From contig JAFBAS010000012.1 of NCBI GenBank assembly GCA_019247605.1, positions 1-62,787 on the forward strand: a DNA stretch of 62,787 nucleotides, in the 5' to 3' direction. The notes below the pieces were generated by a model. It did not search any database, was not told where the DNA came from, and saw nothing but the letters and a program-made list of their open reading frames with translations. Shown piece by piece: positions 46,835-56,043 of the stretch (positions are counted from its first letter, which is position 1; each line of letters begins with the position of its first letter). This DNA is from Hyphomicrobiales bacterium. GTDB lineage: Bacteria > Pseudomonadota > Alphaproteobacteria > Rhizobiales > Beijerinckiaceae. Made by a program: the position numbers and the translations under genes.

Positions 46835-47992
46835 TCAGCCGCCGGCGAGGTATTGCTGCGGATCGACGGGCGTCTTGCCCTTACGCAGCTCGAAATGAAG
46901 CTGTGGGGAAGCCACGTTGCCGGTCTGGCCTGATTTCGCCAGAACCTGACCGCGCTTCACGCTGTCTCCCTTCTTGACGAGAAGGTCGCCATTGTTGGCG
47001 TAGGCCGAGACCCAGCCATCGGCGTGGCGCACGAGCACCAGCTTGCCGTAGCCTTTGATCTCATCGCCCACATAGGCAACCGTGCCATCCTCCGCGGCAC
47101 GCACCGAGGTACCTTCCGGCACGGAGATGTTGATGCCGTCATTGCCGTCGCCGCCGAAGCGGCTGATCACGCGGCCGCGCGCCGGCCAGCGAAATTGGGG
47201 CGCGTCCGATTTGCCACCGGGAGTGCTCGAAGCACCGGCTTCGTCGGCGGATTCAGCCTTCGCAACTTCCTGGGGCTTTGCCTTTGTCTGCGCCTGAGAG
47301 GCTGGGTTCGCGGTGGCTCTGGGCTTTGCCGGCTCGGACGCGACAGCCTCTTTCGGCTCTGGCTTGGCGGGCTTTTTTGACTCCGTGGCGCTCGCGAGAC
47401 GCTCCGGTTCACGCTTTTGCGTGGCGAGCCGCTCGGAGCTCGCTTTCGCGGGGCTTGCTTGCCCGACCGCCGGCCCGTAGCGGTAGACGGGAATGATGAT
47501 TTGCGAACCGGGTGCCGGATTGGCGCCGGGTTTCAGATTGTTCGTGGCTCGCAGCGCGTTCTCAGGCACACCGTAACGCGACGAGAGCGTCGCGATGGTA
47601 TCGCCCGCGCCGACTGTGAGCGAAGTGCCCCCCGTGGTCGACCAATTGCCCACGTCCGAGGACCTTACCGGCTGCGGCGCGCTCGGCTGAGATTGAATCG
47701 AACCGGTCACGATGCGGCGGTCGGGTTCGCCGACCGGTCCCGCTTTCGTTTGCTGGCCAACGGGCGGCAGCGCGTGTGATTGCACCTTGCCGCTCGGAAC
47801 CGCAGGGACGGGTGGTGTGGAATCAGCCGTCTTTCCGCCAAACGGGCTCGCGAAAGGATTTTCGGAGAGCCGGGTGGCCTCCGAACTGCACGCCGCGGCG
47901 AGCGTTCCGATGAGGATCGCAAAGGCCAAGCGGGGCATCGCGCCTGAGAGGCAAAACGGCTTCGATGGTCCCCTGATGGTGTCACAACGCAT
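46835..47992 (-). CDS. NlpD-like lipoprotein with LysM and degenerate LytM (M23) domain
   Basis: A 385-residue lipoprotein (lipobox LAAAC at residues 31-35). A LysM domain (TVGAGDTIATLSSRYGVPENAL, about residues 125-170) binds peptidoglycan. A long Ala/Lys/Glu/Pro linker follows. The C-terminal M23 domain lacks most zinc ligands: NDGINIS in place of HxGxDI, AYANNGD in place of the loop His, and PQLHF in place of HLHF. Such proteins activate cell-wall amidases at division. It ends the serS-surE-pcm string. An ATG at 47938 is an alternative start. Confidence 0.87.
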   Translation of the reverse strand: MRCDTIRGPSKPFCLSGAMPRLAFAILIGTLAAACSSEATRLSENPFASPFGGKTADSTPPVPAVPSGKVQSHALPPVGQQTKAGPVGEPDRRIVTGSIQSQPSAPQPVRSSDVGNWSTTGGTSLTVGAGDTIATLSSRYGVPENALRATNNLKPGANPAPGSQIIIPVYRYGPAVGQASPAKASSERLATQKREPERLASATESKKPAKPEPKEAVASEPAKPRATANPASQAQTKAKPQEVAKAESADEAGASSTPGGKSDAPQFRWPARGRVISRFGGDGNDGINISVPEGTSVRAAEDGTVAYVGDEIKGYGKLVLVRHADGWVSAYANNGDLLVKKGDSVKRGQVLAKSGQTGNVASPQLHFELRKGKTPVDPQQYLAGG

Positions 47993-48101
47993 TGGACTAC
48001 CCACTTCCCACGCTACCCAACCGTGGGGATGAAAACATGATTCAGGTTAAAGGGTGGTTGAGATACGTAAGATTTTACGCACTGGGGGTCGTACGCATCT
48101 T

Positions 48102-48788
48102 TCAAAGATGCCGGGAGACGCCGGTGATGGGCGGCCCGATCCGGGTGAGCCCGACAAGCTCTTCGCGCCAAACGCCCTCGGCGAGCTTTTCGGCCCGCAC
48201 GATGTGGCACAACGGGGCCGCCGGCCTGGCAAAGACGCAAATCGCGCGCTCCGCGAGCCTGCGCTTCACCGCCTCCGGGGGCTCGGCGACGGCAAAATCA
48301 ATGAAGGCCCGCTCGAATTGCCCGTCCCCCGGCACTTCAGCAAGCGCATCAGCCTGCACAACCTCGACATTGGCAAGGCCGCAGCTTTCGAGGCGGCGTT
48401 TGGCCTCGATGGCAAGCGTGCGGAAGCGCTCGACCGATGTTACCGAACCCGCGAGATGTCCCATGAGCGCAGCCGCGTAGCCCGAGCCGGTCCCCACATC
48501 GAGCGCGCGATGCTCCTTTCGTAACTCGAGCGCCGCGATGGCGAGAGCCAGATCGGAGGGGGCGCCGACGCTCTGGCCGCATCCCAAAGGCAAGGCCACA
48601 TCGCGCCGCGCGAGGTCGCGATGTGCGGGAGCGGCGAAGAATTCCCGAGGCACGGCTTCGAAAGCACGCAGCACGGCCTTGTCGCTGACACCGCGTGCGC
48701 GAAGCCGCATCAGGAGATGCAGGGTTTCCGCATACGGCACGGGGGGCGGGCGGCCGGCATCCGGGACGATCGGCCTCGCGCCGGTCAC
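48102..48788 (-). CDS. pcm: Protein-L-isoaspartate O-methyltransferase
   Basis: A 228-residue SAM enzyme that marks damaged Asp/Asn residues for repair. SAM motif I is ALDVGTGSGYAAALMGH (about residues 94-110). The region LGCGQSVGAPSDLALA corresponds to the family loop usually written GQTISQP, and differs at the Thr and Ser-Gln-Pro. The GTG start overlaps the surE stop (GTGA). The surE-pcm pair is conserved in many proteobacteria. Confidence 0.88.
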   Translation of the reverse strand: MTGARPIVPDAGRPPPVPYAETLHLLMRLRARGVSDKAVLRAFEAVPREFFAAPAHRDLARRDVALPLGCGQSVGAPSDLALAIAALELRKEHRALDVGTGSGYAAALMGHLAGSVTSVERFRTLAIEAKRRLESCGLANVEVVQADALAEVPGDGQFERAFIDFAVAEPPEAVKRRLAERAICVFARPAAPLCHIVRAEKLAEGVWREELVGLTRIGPPITGVSRHL

Positions 48789-49546
48789 GCGAGCGTCCGG
48801 GCCAAATCCTCGAGCAGCCCTTGATTGGTAAGGTTGAGCTGCAGCGGGGTTACCGAAATTCGCTTTTGATCGAGCGCTGCCATGTCCGTCCCGAGCCTCG
48901 GCTTGGTGATGCCGCGCGCGAAACCGAGCCAGAAATAGGCGTTGCCGCGCCCATCCTTGCGCTCATCGATCGAAAGCAGCGTCTGGTCGCGCTGGCCTTG
49001 CGAGGTGGCTTCCACCCCGGTGACGCCGCCGGGCTCGCAATGCGGGAAATTGATGTTGAACAAGGTGCCGCGAGGGATGCCGGCGTCAAGCAGCTTGCGC
49101 AGCACCGGCACCGCATGGTTGCGCGCGCAATCCCAATGGATATGGCCGCGCCCTTCGGGCCCATAGGCTTGCGAGAGAGCGACCGCCGGGACGCCGAGCA
49201 TCGCGCCTTCCATCGCGCCAGCCACGGTGCCCGAATATAGCACGTCTTCGGCGACGTTCTGGCCGCGGTTCACGCCCGAAAGCACGAGATCCGGCTTCGC
49301 CCCCTTGAAAACATGACGCGCGGCAAGGATGACACAATCGGTTGGGGTGCCCTTGACGGCAAAGCGGCGCTCGTCGACCTGACGGAGCCGCAGCGGATCG
49401 GAGAGCGACAAGGCATGTGCGACACCGCTCTGATCGGTCTCGGGCGCGACGATCCACACGTCGTCGGAGAGCGCGGCCGCCACTTCGGCGCAAATCTCAA
49501 GCCCCTCAGCGTGCACGCCGTCATCATTGGTGATCAGAATGCGCAT
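48785..49546 (-). CDS. surE: 5'-nucleotidase SurE
   Basis: A 253-residue metal-dependent phosphatase of nucleoside monophosphates, linked to survival in stationary phase. The metal site MRILITNDDGVHAEGL is at the N-terminus, with APETDQSGVAHALSL and LSGVNRGQNVAEDVLYSGTVAGAMEG downstream. It follows serS after 97 bases and overlaps pcm by four bases. Confidence 0.95.
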   Translation of the reverse strand: MRILITNDDGVHAEGLEICAEVAAALSDDVWIVAPETDQSGVAHALSLSDPLRLRQVDERRFAVKGTPTDCVILAARHVFKGAKPDLVLSGVNRGQNVAEDVLYSGTVAGAMEGAMLGVPAVALSQAYGPEGRGHIHWDCARNHAVPVLRKLLDAGIPRGTLFNINFPHCEPGGVTGVEATSQGQRDQTLLSIDERKDGRGNAYFWLGFARGITKPRLGTDMAALDQKRISVTPLQLNLTNQGLLEDLARTLA

Positions 49547-49643
49547 CGAGAACCGTCAGCTTTCTCTTCACCGGTGATGTCCGCAAAGGCCGGCTTGGCG
49601 CCCGCGCGCGCAGGTGAGAACATGAGGGTCCCTGTTAACCGGC

Positions 49644-51062
49644 TTATTCGATTCGCTGCAAGCCACCCATATACGGCCGCAGCGCTGCCGGCACGTCGAT
49701 CGAGCCGTCGGGGTTTTGATAATTCTCCATCACCGCGATGAGCGCGCGGCCGACCGCCACGCCCGAACCATTGAGCGTATGCACGAGGCGGGGTGGGGCC
49801 GGCTTTCCTTCGGCCAGCGCGGGACGGAAGCGCGCATTCATGCGCCTTGCCTGGAAATCACCGCAAACCGAGCAGGAAGAGATCTCGCGATAGGCACCCT
49901 GCCCTGGAAGCCAGACCTCGATGTCGTAGGTCTTGCGCGCGGAGAAACCCATATCTCCCGTGCACAAGGTCATCACCCGGTAATGAAGATCGAGGCGCTT
50001 GAGCACCTCCTCGGCGCAGGCGAGCATGCGCTCGAGCTCTTGGTTCGACGCCTCGGGTGTCGTGATCGAGACGAGCTCGACCTTTTCGAACTGATGCTGG
50101 CGCAGCATGCCGCGTGTGTCGCGCCCCGCCGCCCCTGCTTCGGCGCGAAAGCAAGGGGTAAGCGCCGTGAAGCGCGCCGGCAGCTCCGCTTCCGGCGTGA
50201 TCGTCTCGCGCACGAGATTGGTGAGCGGGACCTCGGCGGTCGGGATGAGCCAGAAATCCTCTTTCGCCGGCGCCTTATGGACCGCGCCGTCGACGAGTTG
50301 CTGCAAGGTGATGGCGCCGTTGACGTAGCGTTCCTTATCGACCTCCGTGACGAATGCGAGCGCTTCATGGAGGAGCTCTTCGCGCGTTTTCGTCCGGGAA
50401 GCCATGAATTGATCATCGGCAAATTTCGGCAATTGCCCGGTGCCGAACATCACCTCGTCCTTGACGAGGAGCGGTGGCTGAATCTCGGCGTAGCCATGCT
50501 CGGTTGTGTGCAAATCGAGCATGAACTGGCCGATTGCGCGCTGCAGGCGAGCGAGCGATTTCTTCACCACCACGAAGCGCGCCCCTGAGAGCTTCGCCGC
50601 CGTAGCGAAATCCATGAGGCCGAGCGCCTCGCCGAGCTCGAAATGCTGCTTTGCCGAATTCAAGGCGCGTGGCGCGCCATGGCGGCGATACTCGACATTC
50701 GCTCGCTCATCCTCCCCAACCGGCACGTCGGAAAGAGGGAGGTTCGGGATTTCTGAGAGCGCCTTGTTCAGCAGTGCAGTCGCGGCTCGCTCGTGCGCCT
50801 CGCCGCTGACGATGATTTCGCGCAGCCCGGCCACCTCGGTCATCAGCTCTTGCGCGCGCGCCTCTTCCTTGCGGCTCTTTGCCTGACCGATCTCTTTCGA
50901 CAAGGCGTTGCGGCGCTCTTGTGCGGCCTGGACCGTTGCGATGGCCGCTCGGCGCTCGTCGTCGAGCACAATCAGGCGCTCTGCCTCCGCCGGCAGTCCC
51001 CGTGATGCGATGGCCGCGTCGAAAGCCGCCGGGTTTTCCCTGATCCATCGGATGTCGTGCAT
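49644..51062 (-). CDS. serS: Serine--tRNA ligase with an unusual insertion
   Basis: A 472-residue class II synthetase, longer than the usual 425-430. The N-terminal coiled-coil arm spans residues 28-105. Motif 2 is [25 protein letters not shown] and motif 3 is [18 protein letters not shown]. Between [13 protein letters not shown] and [12 protein letters not shown], where about 4-15 residues are normal, there are 51 (residues 220-270), mostly helical and charged ([21 protein letters not shown]). The start at 51062 gives [16 protein letters not shown] longer frame upstream is not supported. Confidence 0.95.
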   Translation of the reverse strand: MHDIRWIRENPAAFDAAIASRGLPAEAERLIVLDDERRAAIATVQAAQERRNALSKEIGQAKSRKEEARAQELMTEVAGLREIIVSGEAHERAATALLNKALSEIPNLPLSDVPVGEDERANVEYRRHGAPRALNSAKQHFELGEALGLMDFATAAKLSGARFVVVKKSLARLQRAIGQFMLDLHTTEHGYAEIQPPLLVKDEVMFGTGQLPKFADDQFMASRTKTREELLHEALAFVTEVDKERYVNGAITLQQLVDGAVHKAPAKEDFWLIPTAEVPLTNLVRETITPEAELPARFTALTPCFRAEAGAAGRDTRGMLRQHQFEKVELVSITTPEASNQELERMLACAEEVLKRLDLHYRVMTLCTGDMGFSARKTYDIEVWLPGQGAYREISSCSVCGDFQARRMNARFRPALAEGKPAPPRLVHTLNGSGVAVGRALIAVMENYQNPDGSIDVPAALRPYMGGLQRIE

Positions 51063-51243
51063 CGAGATCGAAGCCCTTGCCAGGTCGAAACGGCGCGTGA
51101 GGCAACCATCTCCTTGGCCATTGACCGCAGCCTCTGGGTGTTCGGCTTTCAGCGCCTTGTCAAGGACCGCAATTCGGTCGCTACCGGACCCTGCGCACTC
51201 GGCGCGTTTGGCGACCAACGGAAAAGAACGCCCAAGCCTCGCT

Positions 51244-52050
51244 TCAAGCCTTCGCGGCTTCCTCTCTCGCCTGGGCGCTCTTCTTCTCGATCATGCTGAC
51301 CGCGATGATGCTGCCTTCGTAAAGAATGAGCGTCGGCAGGGCGAGCGCCAGCATGGAGAAAGCGTCCGGCGGTGCGAGCACGGCCGCGATGCAAAAGATG
51401 ATGACCACGGCGTAGCGGCGCTGGCGCTTGAGGAAGGCGGAATCGATGAAGCCCACGCGCGCCAGGATGGTCAAGATCACCGGCGTCTGGAAACAGATGC
51501 CGAAAGCAAAGATCAATGTCATCAAAAGGGATAGATAGGAATCGACCTTGGCCAGAAGCTCGATCGAAGGCGTGCCGTCACCGCCCGTCTGCTGCATCGA
51601 CAGCGAGTAATACATCACTGCCGGCATGCCGAGGAAGAAGACCACGCCCGCCCCGATCAGGAAGAGGATCGGCGTCGCGACGAGATAGGGAAAAAAGGCG
51701 CGCTGCTCCTTCTTGTAGAGGCCCGGCGCGACGAAACCGTAGATCTGCGTGGCGATAACCGGAAAGGCGAGAAATGCCGCCGCGAAAGCAGCGAGCTTGA
51801 TCTTGGTGATCAAAAAACCGAGCGGCTCGGTGAAAACGAGATGCGGCAGCGGGTAGCCATGCTGGGTGGCGGCCCAGACATAAGGAACGAGCAGGATGTT
51901 GTAGATTTGGGTCGCGAATACAAAGGAGGCAACGAACAACAGCGCAAAGGCGATGAGGGTACGGATCAGCCTCGTGCGCAGCTCGATCAGGTGCTCGATC
52001 AGAGGTGCCCGAGAGGCCTCGATGTGAGGTTCGTCGACCGCCTCGTTCAT
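51244..52050 (-). CDS. tatC: Sec-independent translocase protein TatC
   Basis: A 268-residue protein with six membrane spans and the conserved [13 protein letters not shown] near the N-terminus, the twin-arginine signal receptor. [15 protein letters not shown] and the [14 protein letters not shown] region are present. Its ATG overlaps the tatB stop (ATGA). TatABC exports folded proteins across the inner membrane. Confidence 0.96.
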   Translation of the reverse strand: MNEAVDEPHIEASRAPLIEHLIELRTRLIRTLIAFALLFVASFVFATQIYNILLVPYVWAATQHGYPLPHLVFTEPLGFLITKIKLAAFAAAFLAFPVIATQIYGFVAPGLYKKEQRAFFPYLVATPILFLIGAGVVFFLGMPAVMYYSLSMQQTGGDGTPSIELLAKVDSYLSLLMTLIFAFGICFQTPVILTILARVGFIDSAFLKRQRRYAVVIIFCIAAVLAPPDAFSMLALALPTLILYEGSIIAVSMIEKKSAQAREEAAKA

Positions 52051-52751
52051 GCGACCCGGTCATCTCCCGGCGGGCCCGCTTTGGCGGCGCGCTTGTGCGG
52101 CTTCTCGCGGGGCTCGGCCGCCGCGTCGGGCTCGCTCGCGAGGAGGCTCGCTTGCGCGGGAGCATCGGATTTGGCCTTCGTCTTCGATGCGGCCCGCTTC
52201 TTTCGGACGGGCTTTTGAGGAGCTGGCACCTCGACAGCCCCGTCAGGAATGGGAGAGGCCGTCTCGGTGACGATCACCGCCGTCGGCGTCGCTTCGACGC
52301 TCAGCTTGGCTCCGGGCTCGCCTGGCTGCGTGGGACTTACGGTCGGAGTGGTCCCCGTCGAGCTCGCCTCGCCTGCATTCGAACCAGCATTTCCGGAAGC
52401 GAAGGGCTCGGCCGAAACAGGAGATGCGGGCTCACCCAACTTCGGCGTCTGCTCGCTCGCCGGCTCCGGTGAGCTCGGCAATTGCGAGCCGATCGAATTG
52501 AAGTCGTTCTGCAGTCCGCTCGTCGCGGATGAGAGATCTTGATGAATGTTCGCGACTTCCTGCTTGACGCTCTCGAGCTCGGCTTCGCGCATCGCTTCGC
52601 GGAAATGATCTTGAAACTCCGCCGCCATGCGGCGGGCCTTCGCAGTCATCGCGCCCACGGCCCGCAGCGCCTTGGGCAAATCCTTCGGGCCGATGGCGAT
52701 CAACGCCACGGCGCCAATGACAACCATCTCGCTCCAGGCGATATCGAACAT
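52047..52751 (-). CDS. tatB: Sec-independent translocase protein TatB
   Basis: A 234-residue protein. The N-terminal span and hinge ([33 protein letters not shown]) mark TatB rather than TatA by the Glu at position 8. An amphipathic helix follows, then a long, low-complexity tail rich in Pro, Ser, Thr and Glu (about residues 85-190) ending in a Lys/Arg/Ala-rich segment. The tail is longer than in E. coli TatB (171 residues). Confidence 0.93.
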   Translation of the reverse strand: MFDIAWSEMVVIGAVALIAIGPKDLPKALRAVGAMTAKARRMAAEFQDHFREAMREAELESVKQEVANIHQDLSSATSGLQNDFNSIGSQLPSSPEPASEQTPKLGEPASPVSAEPFASGNAGSNAGEASSTGTTPTVSPTQPGEPGAKLSVEATPTAVIVTETASPIPDGAVEVPAPQKPVRKKRAASKTKAKSDAPAQASLLASEPDAAAEPREKPHKRAAKAGPPGDDRVA

Positions 52752-52788
52752 GTGAAGCCTGCCGCAAACGGTTGCGGTGTTTGTCGGA

Positions 52789-53031
52789 TCAGCCCGTCTT
52801 CGTGTCGCGTGCGACCGGTGAAACGGAGGCCGGCTCGGAAGGTTGATGTTCGACCGGGCGGGGCGCCGCCTTCGCAGCCTCGGCGGCCTGATCGTCGTCG
52901 GCCATGCCCTTCTTGAAGGATTTGATGCCTTTGGCGAATTCGCCCATCACATCCGAAATTCGGCCTCTGCCGAACAATAGCATGACCACGACTAACACGA
53001 TCAGCCAGTGCTGTATGCCAAATGAGCCCAT
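52789..53031 (-). CDS. tatA: Sec-independent translocase protein TatA
   Basis: An 80-residue pore-forming subunit. One span ([13 protein letters not shown], residues 9-21) is followed by the hallmark [24 protein letters not shown] amphipathic helix and an acidic tail. GAGGAG precedes the ATG. It lies 37 bases before tatB and 266 bases after scpB, the conserved scpB-tatABC order. Confidence 0.96.
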   Translation of the reverse strand: MGSFGIQHWLIVLVVVMLLFGRGRISDVMGEFAKGIKSFKKGMADDDQAAEAAKAAPRPVEHQPSEPASVSPVARDTKTG

Positions 53032-53110
53032 GGGAATTCTCCTCGTACCGCGCCGCGCGCACGCCTGAAGCAGAAACGGCGCGGCAACCTATCGCTGTGT
53101 TTTAAGGCAC

Positions 53111-53157
53111 GATCTCACCGCAAAAGCGGCGTCACTTTTCGAGATCATGCTCTAGCG
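53111..53157. repeat. Rhizobial-type intergenic repeat between scpB and tatA
   Basis: The segment begins GATCTCACCGCAAAAGCGG, continues with GTCACTTTTCGAGATCATG and ends CTCTAGC. From memory it matches a short repeat scattered between genes in many Hyphomicrobiales, whose 3' end reads ATCATGCTCTAG. The first part can pair with the second (GATCTC with GAGATC, 53111-53116 with 53141-53146), giving a hairpin. Only one copy was seen in this window. Confidence 0.5.
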
Positions 53158-53297
53158 CCCGCATCGTCGCAAGGCAACCATGCCCAATGAAGGTAGGTCG
53201 CGGGTGCGGCGAAAACAAGAAACGACGGAGGCAGCTTGGCTTGGCCTGGCTTGGCGAATGCGGACCCGTCCGGCGCACAGCCCCGCGAGAAGGCGAG

Positions 53298-53993
53298 TCA
53301 GTCCTCGGGAATGGGCATCAGCAGCTCGGCCGCCCCGGCGTCCTCGAGCGGGTCTTCGTCATCGCGAAGCGCGTCATCATCGCGTGGCGTCGGAATGACG
53401 AAACCCTTCGTGACGCGGCCCTCGATCAGGCCCGCCCCCTTCAATTCGTCGAGTCCCGGCAGATCGGAAAGCTGGTCGAGGCCGAAATGATCGAGGAAAG
53501 CCTGTGTCGTGCCGTAGGTGATCGGCCGGCCGGGCGTCTTGCGCCGGCCGCGCATGCGCACGAATCCAGCCTCGAGCAGCGCGTCGAGCGTACCCTTGGC
53601 AACGGCGACGCCGCGGATGTCCTCGATCTCCGCACGCGTGACCGGCTGATGATAAGCGACGATCGCGAGCGTCTCGAGCCCGGCTCTCGAAAGCCGACGC
53701 GGTGCCGCATCCTCCCTGGCGAGCAGATAAGCAAGGTCGGACGCGGTACGAAACGCAAAACCTCCGGCTCGTTGCACGAGATTGACGCCGCGTCGTTCGT
53801 AGATCTTGCGCAACTCCTCGAGGACGAACGTGGCGTCGCAATCCTCCGGCAGCTTGGAAGCGATTTCCTCGACGGTGAGCGGCGCACGGGCAGCAAAAAT
53901 CAGCGCTTCGGCGATCCTCACGGCTTCCTCGAGCCCTGGCGACACCTCGAAGGGTGCCTCGACATGGCGCGCGAGTCGGATGATCTCATTCAT
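53298..53993 (-). CDS. scpB: Segregation and condensation protein ScpB
   Basis: A 231-residue protein made of two winged-helix domains (about residues 20-95 and 96-180), with LETLAIVAYHQPVTRAEIEDIRG and GRPITYGTTQAFLDHFGL as family marks. ScpB dimers bind ScpA within the SMC complex that compacts chromosomes. The ATG at 53993 overlaps the scpA stop (ATGA). The last 40 residues are acidic. A longer frame reaching back inside scpA was rejected. Confidence 0.94.
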   Translation of the reverse strand: MNEIIRLARHVEAPFEVSPGLEEAVRIAEALIFAARAPLTVEEIASKLPEDCDATFVLEELRKIYERRGVNLVQRAGGFAFRTASDLAYLLAREDAAPRRLSRAGLETLAIVAYHQPVTRAEIEDIRGVAVAKGTLDALLEAGFVRMRGRRKTPGRPITYGTTQAFLDHFGLDQLSDLPGLDELKGAGLIEGRVTKGFVIPTPRDDDALRDDEDPLEDAGAAELLMPIPED

Positions 53994-54811
53994 GCTGATG
54001 CTCCCGTTGCAACGACCGCCAGCGCGCCCGCGACCATGCCGCGGCGCACGTGAATCGGCCCGAATGCCCTGTCCTGATGCAAAGCGAGGCTGCCGTCGCG
54101 CGCCATTTCGAGGGCTGCCGCAAGCGCGGAAGCACGGATGGTCGGGCGCATGCGAGGCTGGGTGACATAGCGTTCGAGGAAGACGTCGAGTACGGCCCAA
54201 TCCTGGATTTCGCCAAGCATGGTGGTGAGCGCCTCTCTTGCTTCGGCGAGTGTCCAGACGAAGCGCTTCGTGACCGTCACGCGCGCCAGCGCTTGGCGTT
54301 CGCGACGCGACGCATAGGCGCGCAGGAGTTCGTAAAGATTGTCCGCGAAGGGCCGCTCCGGCGGGGGCGACAGGGGCTCGGGGTCGCCGCGCGAAAACAC
54401 GTCACGCCCAAGAAGCGAGCCTTCGGTGAGCCGTTTTGCGGCCTCACGCATCGCCTCGAGCCGGCGAAGCCTGTGCGCGAGCGCGGCGGCGAGATCGGCG
54501 GCGGCCGGCTCATCCGCCTTCGGCTCTGAAGGCAGGAGAAGGCGCGATTTGAGATAAGCGAGCCAAGCCGCCATGACGAGATAGTCGGCCGCGAGCTCGA
54601 GCCGGATGCGCCGAGCGCCCTCGATAAAGGCGAGATACTGCTCGGCGAGCTCGAGGATCGAGATGCGGGCAAGATCGACGGTTTGTCGCCGCGCGAGTTC
54701 GAGCAAAAGGTCGAGTGGCCCCTCGAAGGCGCCAAGATCGACCACGAAGGCAGGCTCGCTCTCGCCGCGCTCGAGGGCGGCCACATCCTCATTGAAAAGA
54801 TCTTCGCTCAT
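53990..54811 (-). CDS. scpA: Segregation and condensation protein ScpA
   Basis: A 273-residue kleisin. The N-terminal FEGPLDLLLELARRQTVDLARISI (about residues 29-52) is the SMC-neck contact, and the C-terminal winged helix (about 200-265) binds the SMC head. The central part is charged. An in-frame GTG at 54829 is a second possible start. It follows nagZ after 43 bases. Confidence 0.94.
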   Translation of the reverse strand: MSEDLFNEDVAALERGESEPAFVVDLGAFEGPLDLLLELARRQTVDLARISILELAEQYLAFIEGARRIRLELAADYLVMAAWLAYLKSRLLLPSEPKADEPAAADLAAALAHRLRRLEAMREAAKRLTEGSLLGRDVFSRGDPEPLSPPPERPFADNLYELLRAYASRRERQALARVTVTKRFVWTLAEAREALTTMLGEIQDWAVLDVFLERYVTQPRMRPTIRASALAAALEMARDGSLALHQDRAFGPIHVRRGMVAGALAVVATGASA

Positions 54812-54854
54812 CCACTCACCCACACCCACGAATCACCCGTGGAATCTGGACCTC

Positions 54855-55868
54855 TCAGCCTTTTCCCGCAAGGAGGCCGTCGAAACGCGCACGTTCATCC
54901 ACAGAATCGAAAGGTTCCGGCGAATGCCTATTTCGCGCGAGCGCCGCCGCGGCTCGTTGCTTCGCCTTCCCGGCAAGAGGCTTCGCGGCACGAGCCACCG
55001 CTTCCATCTCATCGCCTACACCGTTGCAGTGCAGCACGACGTCGCATCCCGCCGCGTAAGCGCGACGGGTCCTTTCGGCGAAGGAGCCCGAAAGCGCCTT
55101 CATCGAAAGGTCGTCCGTCATCACCAGCCCTTCGAAGCCGATTTCGCCCCGGATCACCTCCTTGAACACCCGGCGCGACAGTGTTGCGGGGTGACGCTCG
55201 TCGATCGCGGTGAACACGATATGGGCCGTCATGGCGAGCGGCATGTCCGCGAGCGCGCGAAAAGGGGCAAAATCATGGGCCGCGAGCACATCGCGCGCCG
55301 CAGCCACATGAGGCAATGCCATGTGGCTATCGGCCGTGGCGCGCCCATGGCCCGGCATGTGCTTGATGACGGGGAGCACGCCGCCAGCGAGAAGCCCCTC
55401 GGCCGCTGCTCTTCCGCCGATCGCGACCTCTTCCGGCTTTGTGCCATAGGCGCGGTCCGAGATCACCGCGTCCGCCCCGGCAACGGGAACATCGAGCACG
55501 GGAAGGCAATTCACGGTGATCCCGAGCGCGCGAAGGTCATGCGCGATGAGCCGCGCGCCAAGCCTTATGGCCGATCGGCGCAACAACGGGTCACCGATCC
55601 GTGCAAAGCTCGACGCCGAAGGGTAGGCCGGCCAAACCGGCGGCCCTAGGCGCTGCACACGACCGCCTTCCTGGTCGATGAGCACCGGGGCATCGTCTCG
55701 CCCAACGCGTTCACGAAAGTCCTCGACGAGGCCCTTTACCTGCGCGTGATCGGCGATATTGCGCTTGAAAAGGATCAAGCCCCAGGGCTGCACTTCCTTG
55801 AAGAAGGCGCGCTCGTCGTCCGTCAGCGTCGTGCCGGCGCAGCCGAGGATCAGGGCTTTAACGGCCAT
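54855..55868 (-). CDS. nagZ: Beta-N-acetylhexosaminidase NagZ
   Basis: A 337-residue family 3 glycoside hydrolase releasing GlcNAc from anhydromuropeptides in peptidoglycan recycling, which in many bacteria links to AmpC induction. The catalytic histidine loop is KHMPGHGRATADSH (about residues 170-183), and the nucleophile Asp is in TDDLSMKAL (about 252). The usual active-site LIDQEGGRVQRL is at about 63-74. No signal peptide, so cytoplasmic. Confidence 0.95.
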   Translation of the reverse strand: MAVKALILGCAGTTLTDDERAFFKEVQPWGLILFKRNIADHAQVKGLVEDFRERVGRDDAPVLIDQEGGRVQRLGPPVWPAYPSASSFARIGDPLLRRSAIRLGARLIAHDLRALGITVNCLPVLDVPVAGADAVISDRAYGTKPEEVAIGGRAAAEGLLAGGVLPVIKHMPGHGRATADSHMALPHVAAARDVLAAHDFAPFRALADMPLAMTAHIVFTAIDERHPATLSRRVFKEVIRGEIGFEGLVMTDDLSMKALSGSFAERTRRAYAAGCDVVLHCNGVGDEMEAVARAAKPLAGKAKQRAAAALARNRHSPEPFDSVDERARFDGLLAGKG

Positions 55869-56043
55869 CGCTGAGAACCTGCGGGAAGGGGCGGGTTTAG
55901 GGCCAAAACACGGTCATCCAGAAGACGGATACCTGCCTTCCGGAAGACGGGTGATGAACCTCTCGCGATGCCATATTCACCGCGTCGGCCAGCCGATGCC
56001 CGTCCCGAACGAACGTCAAGACGTCACAACGGACGGGTCGGGG

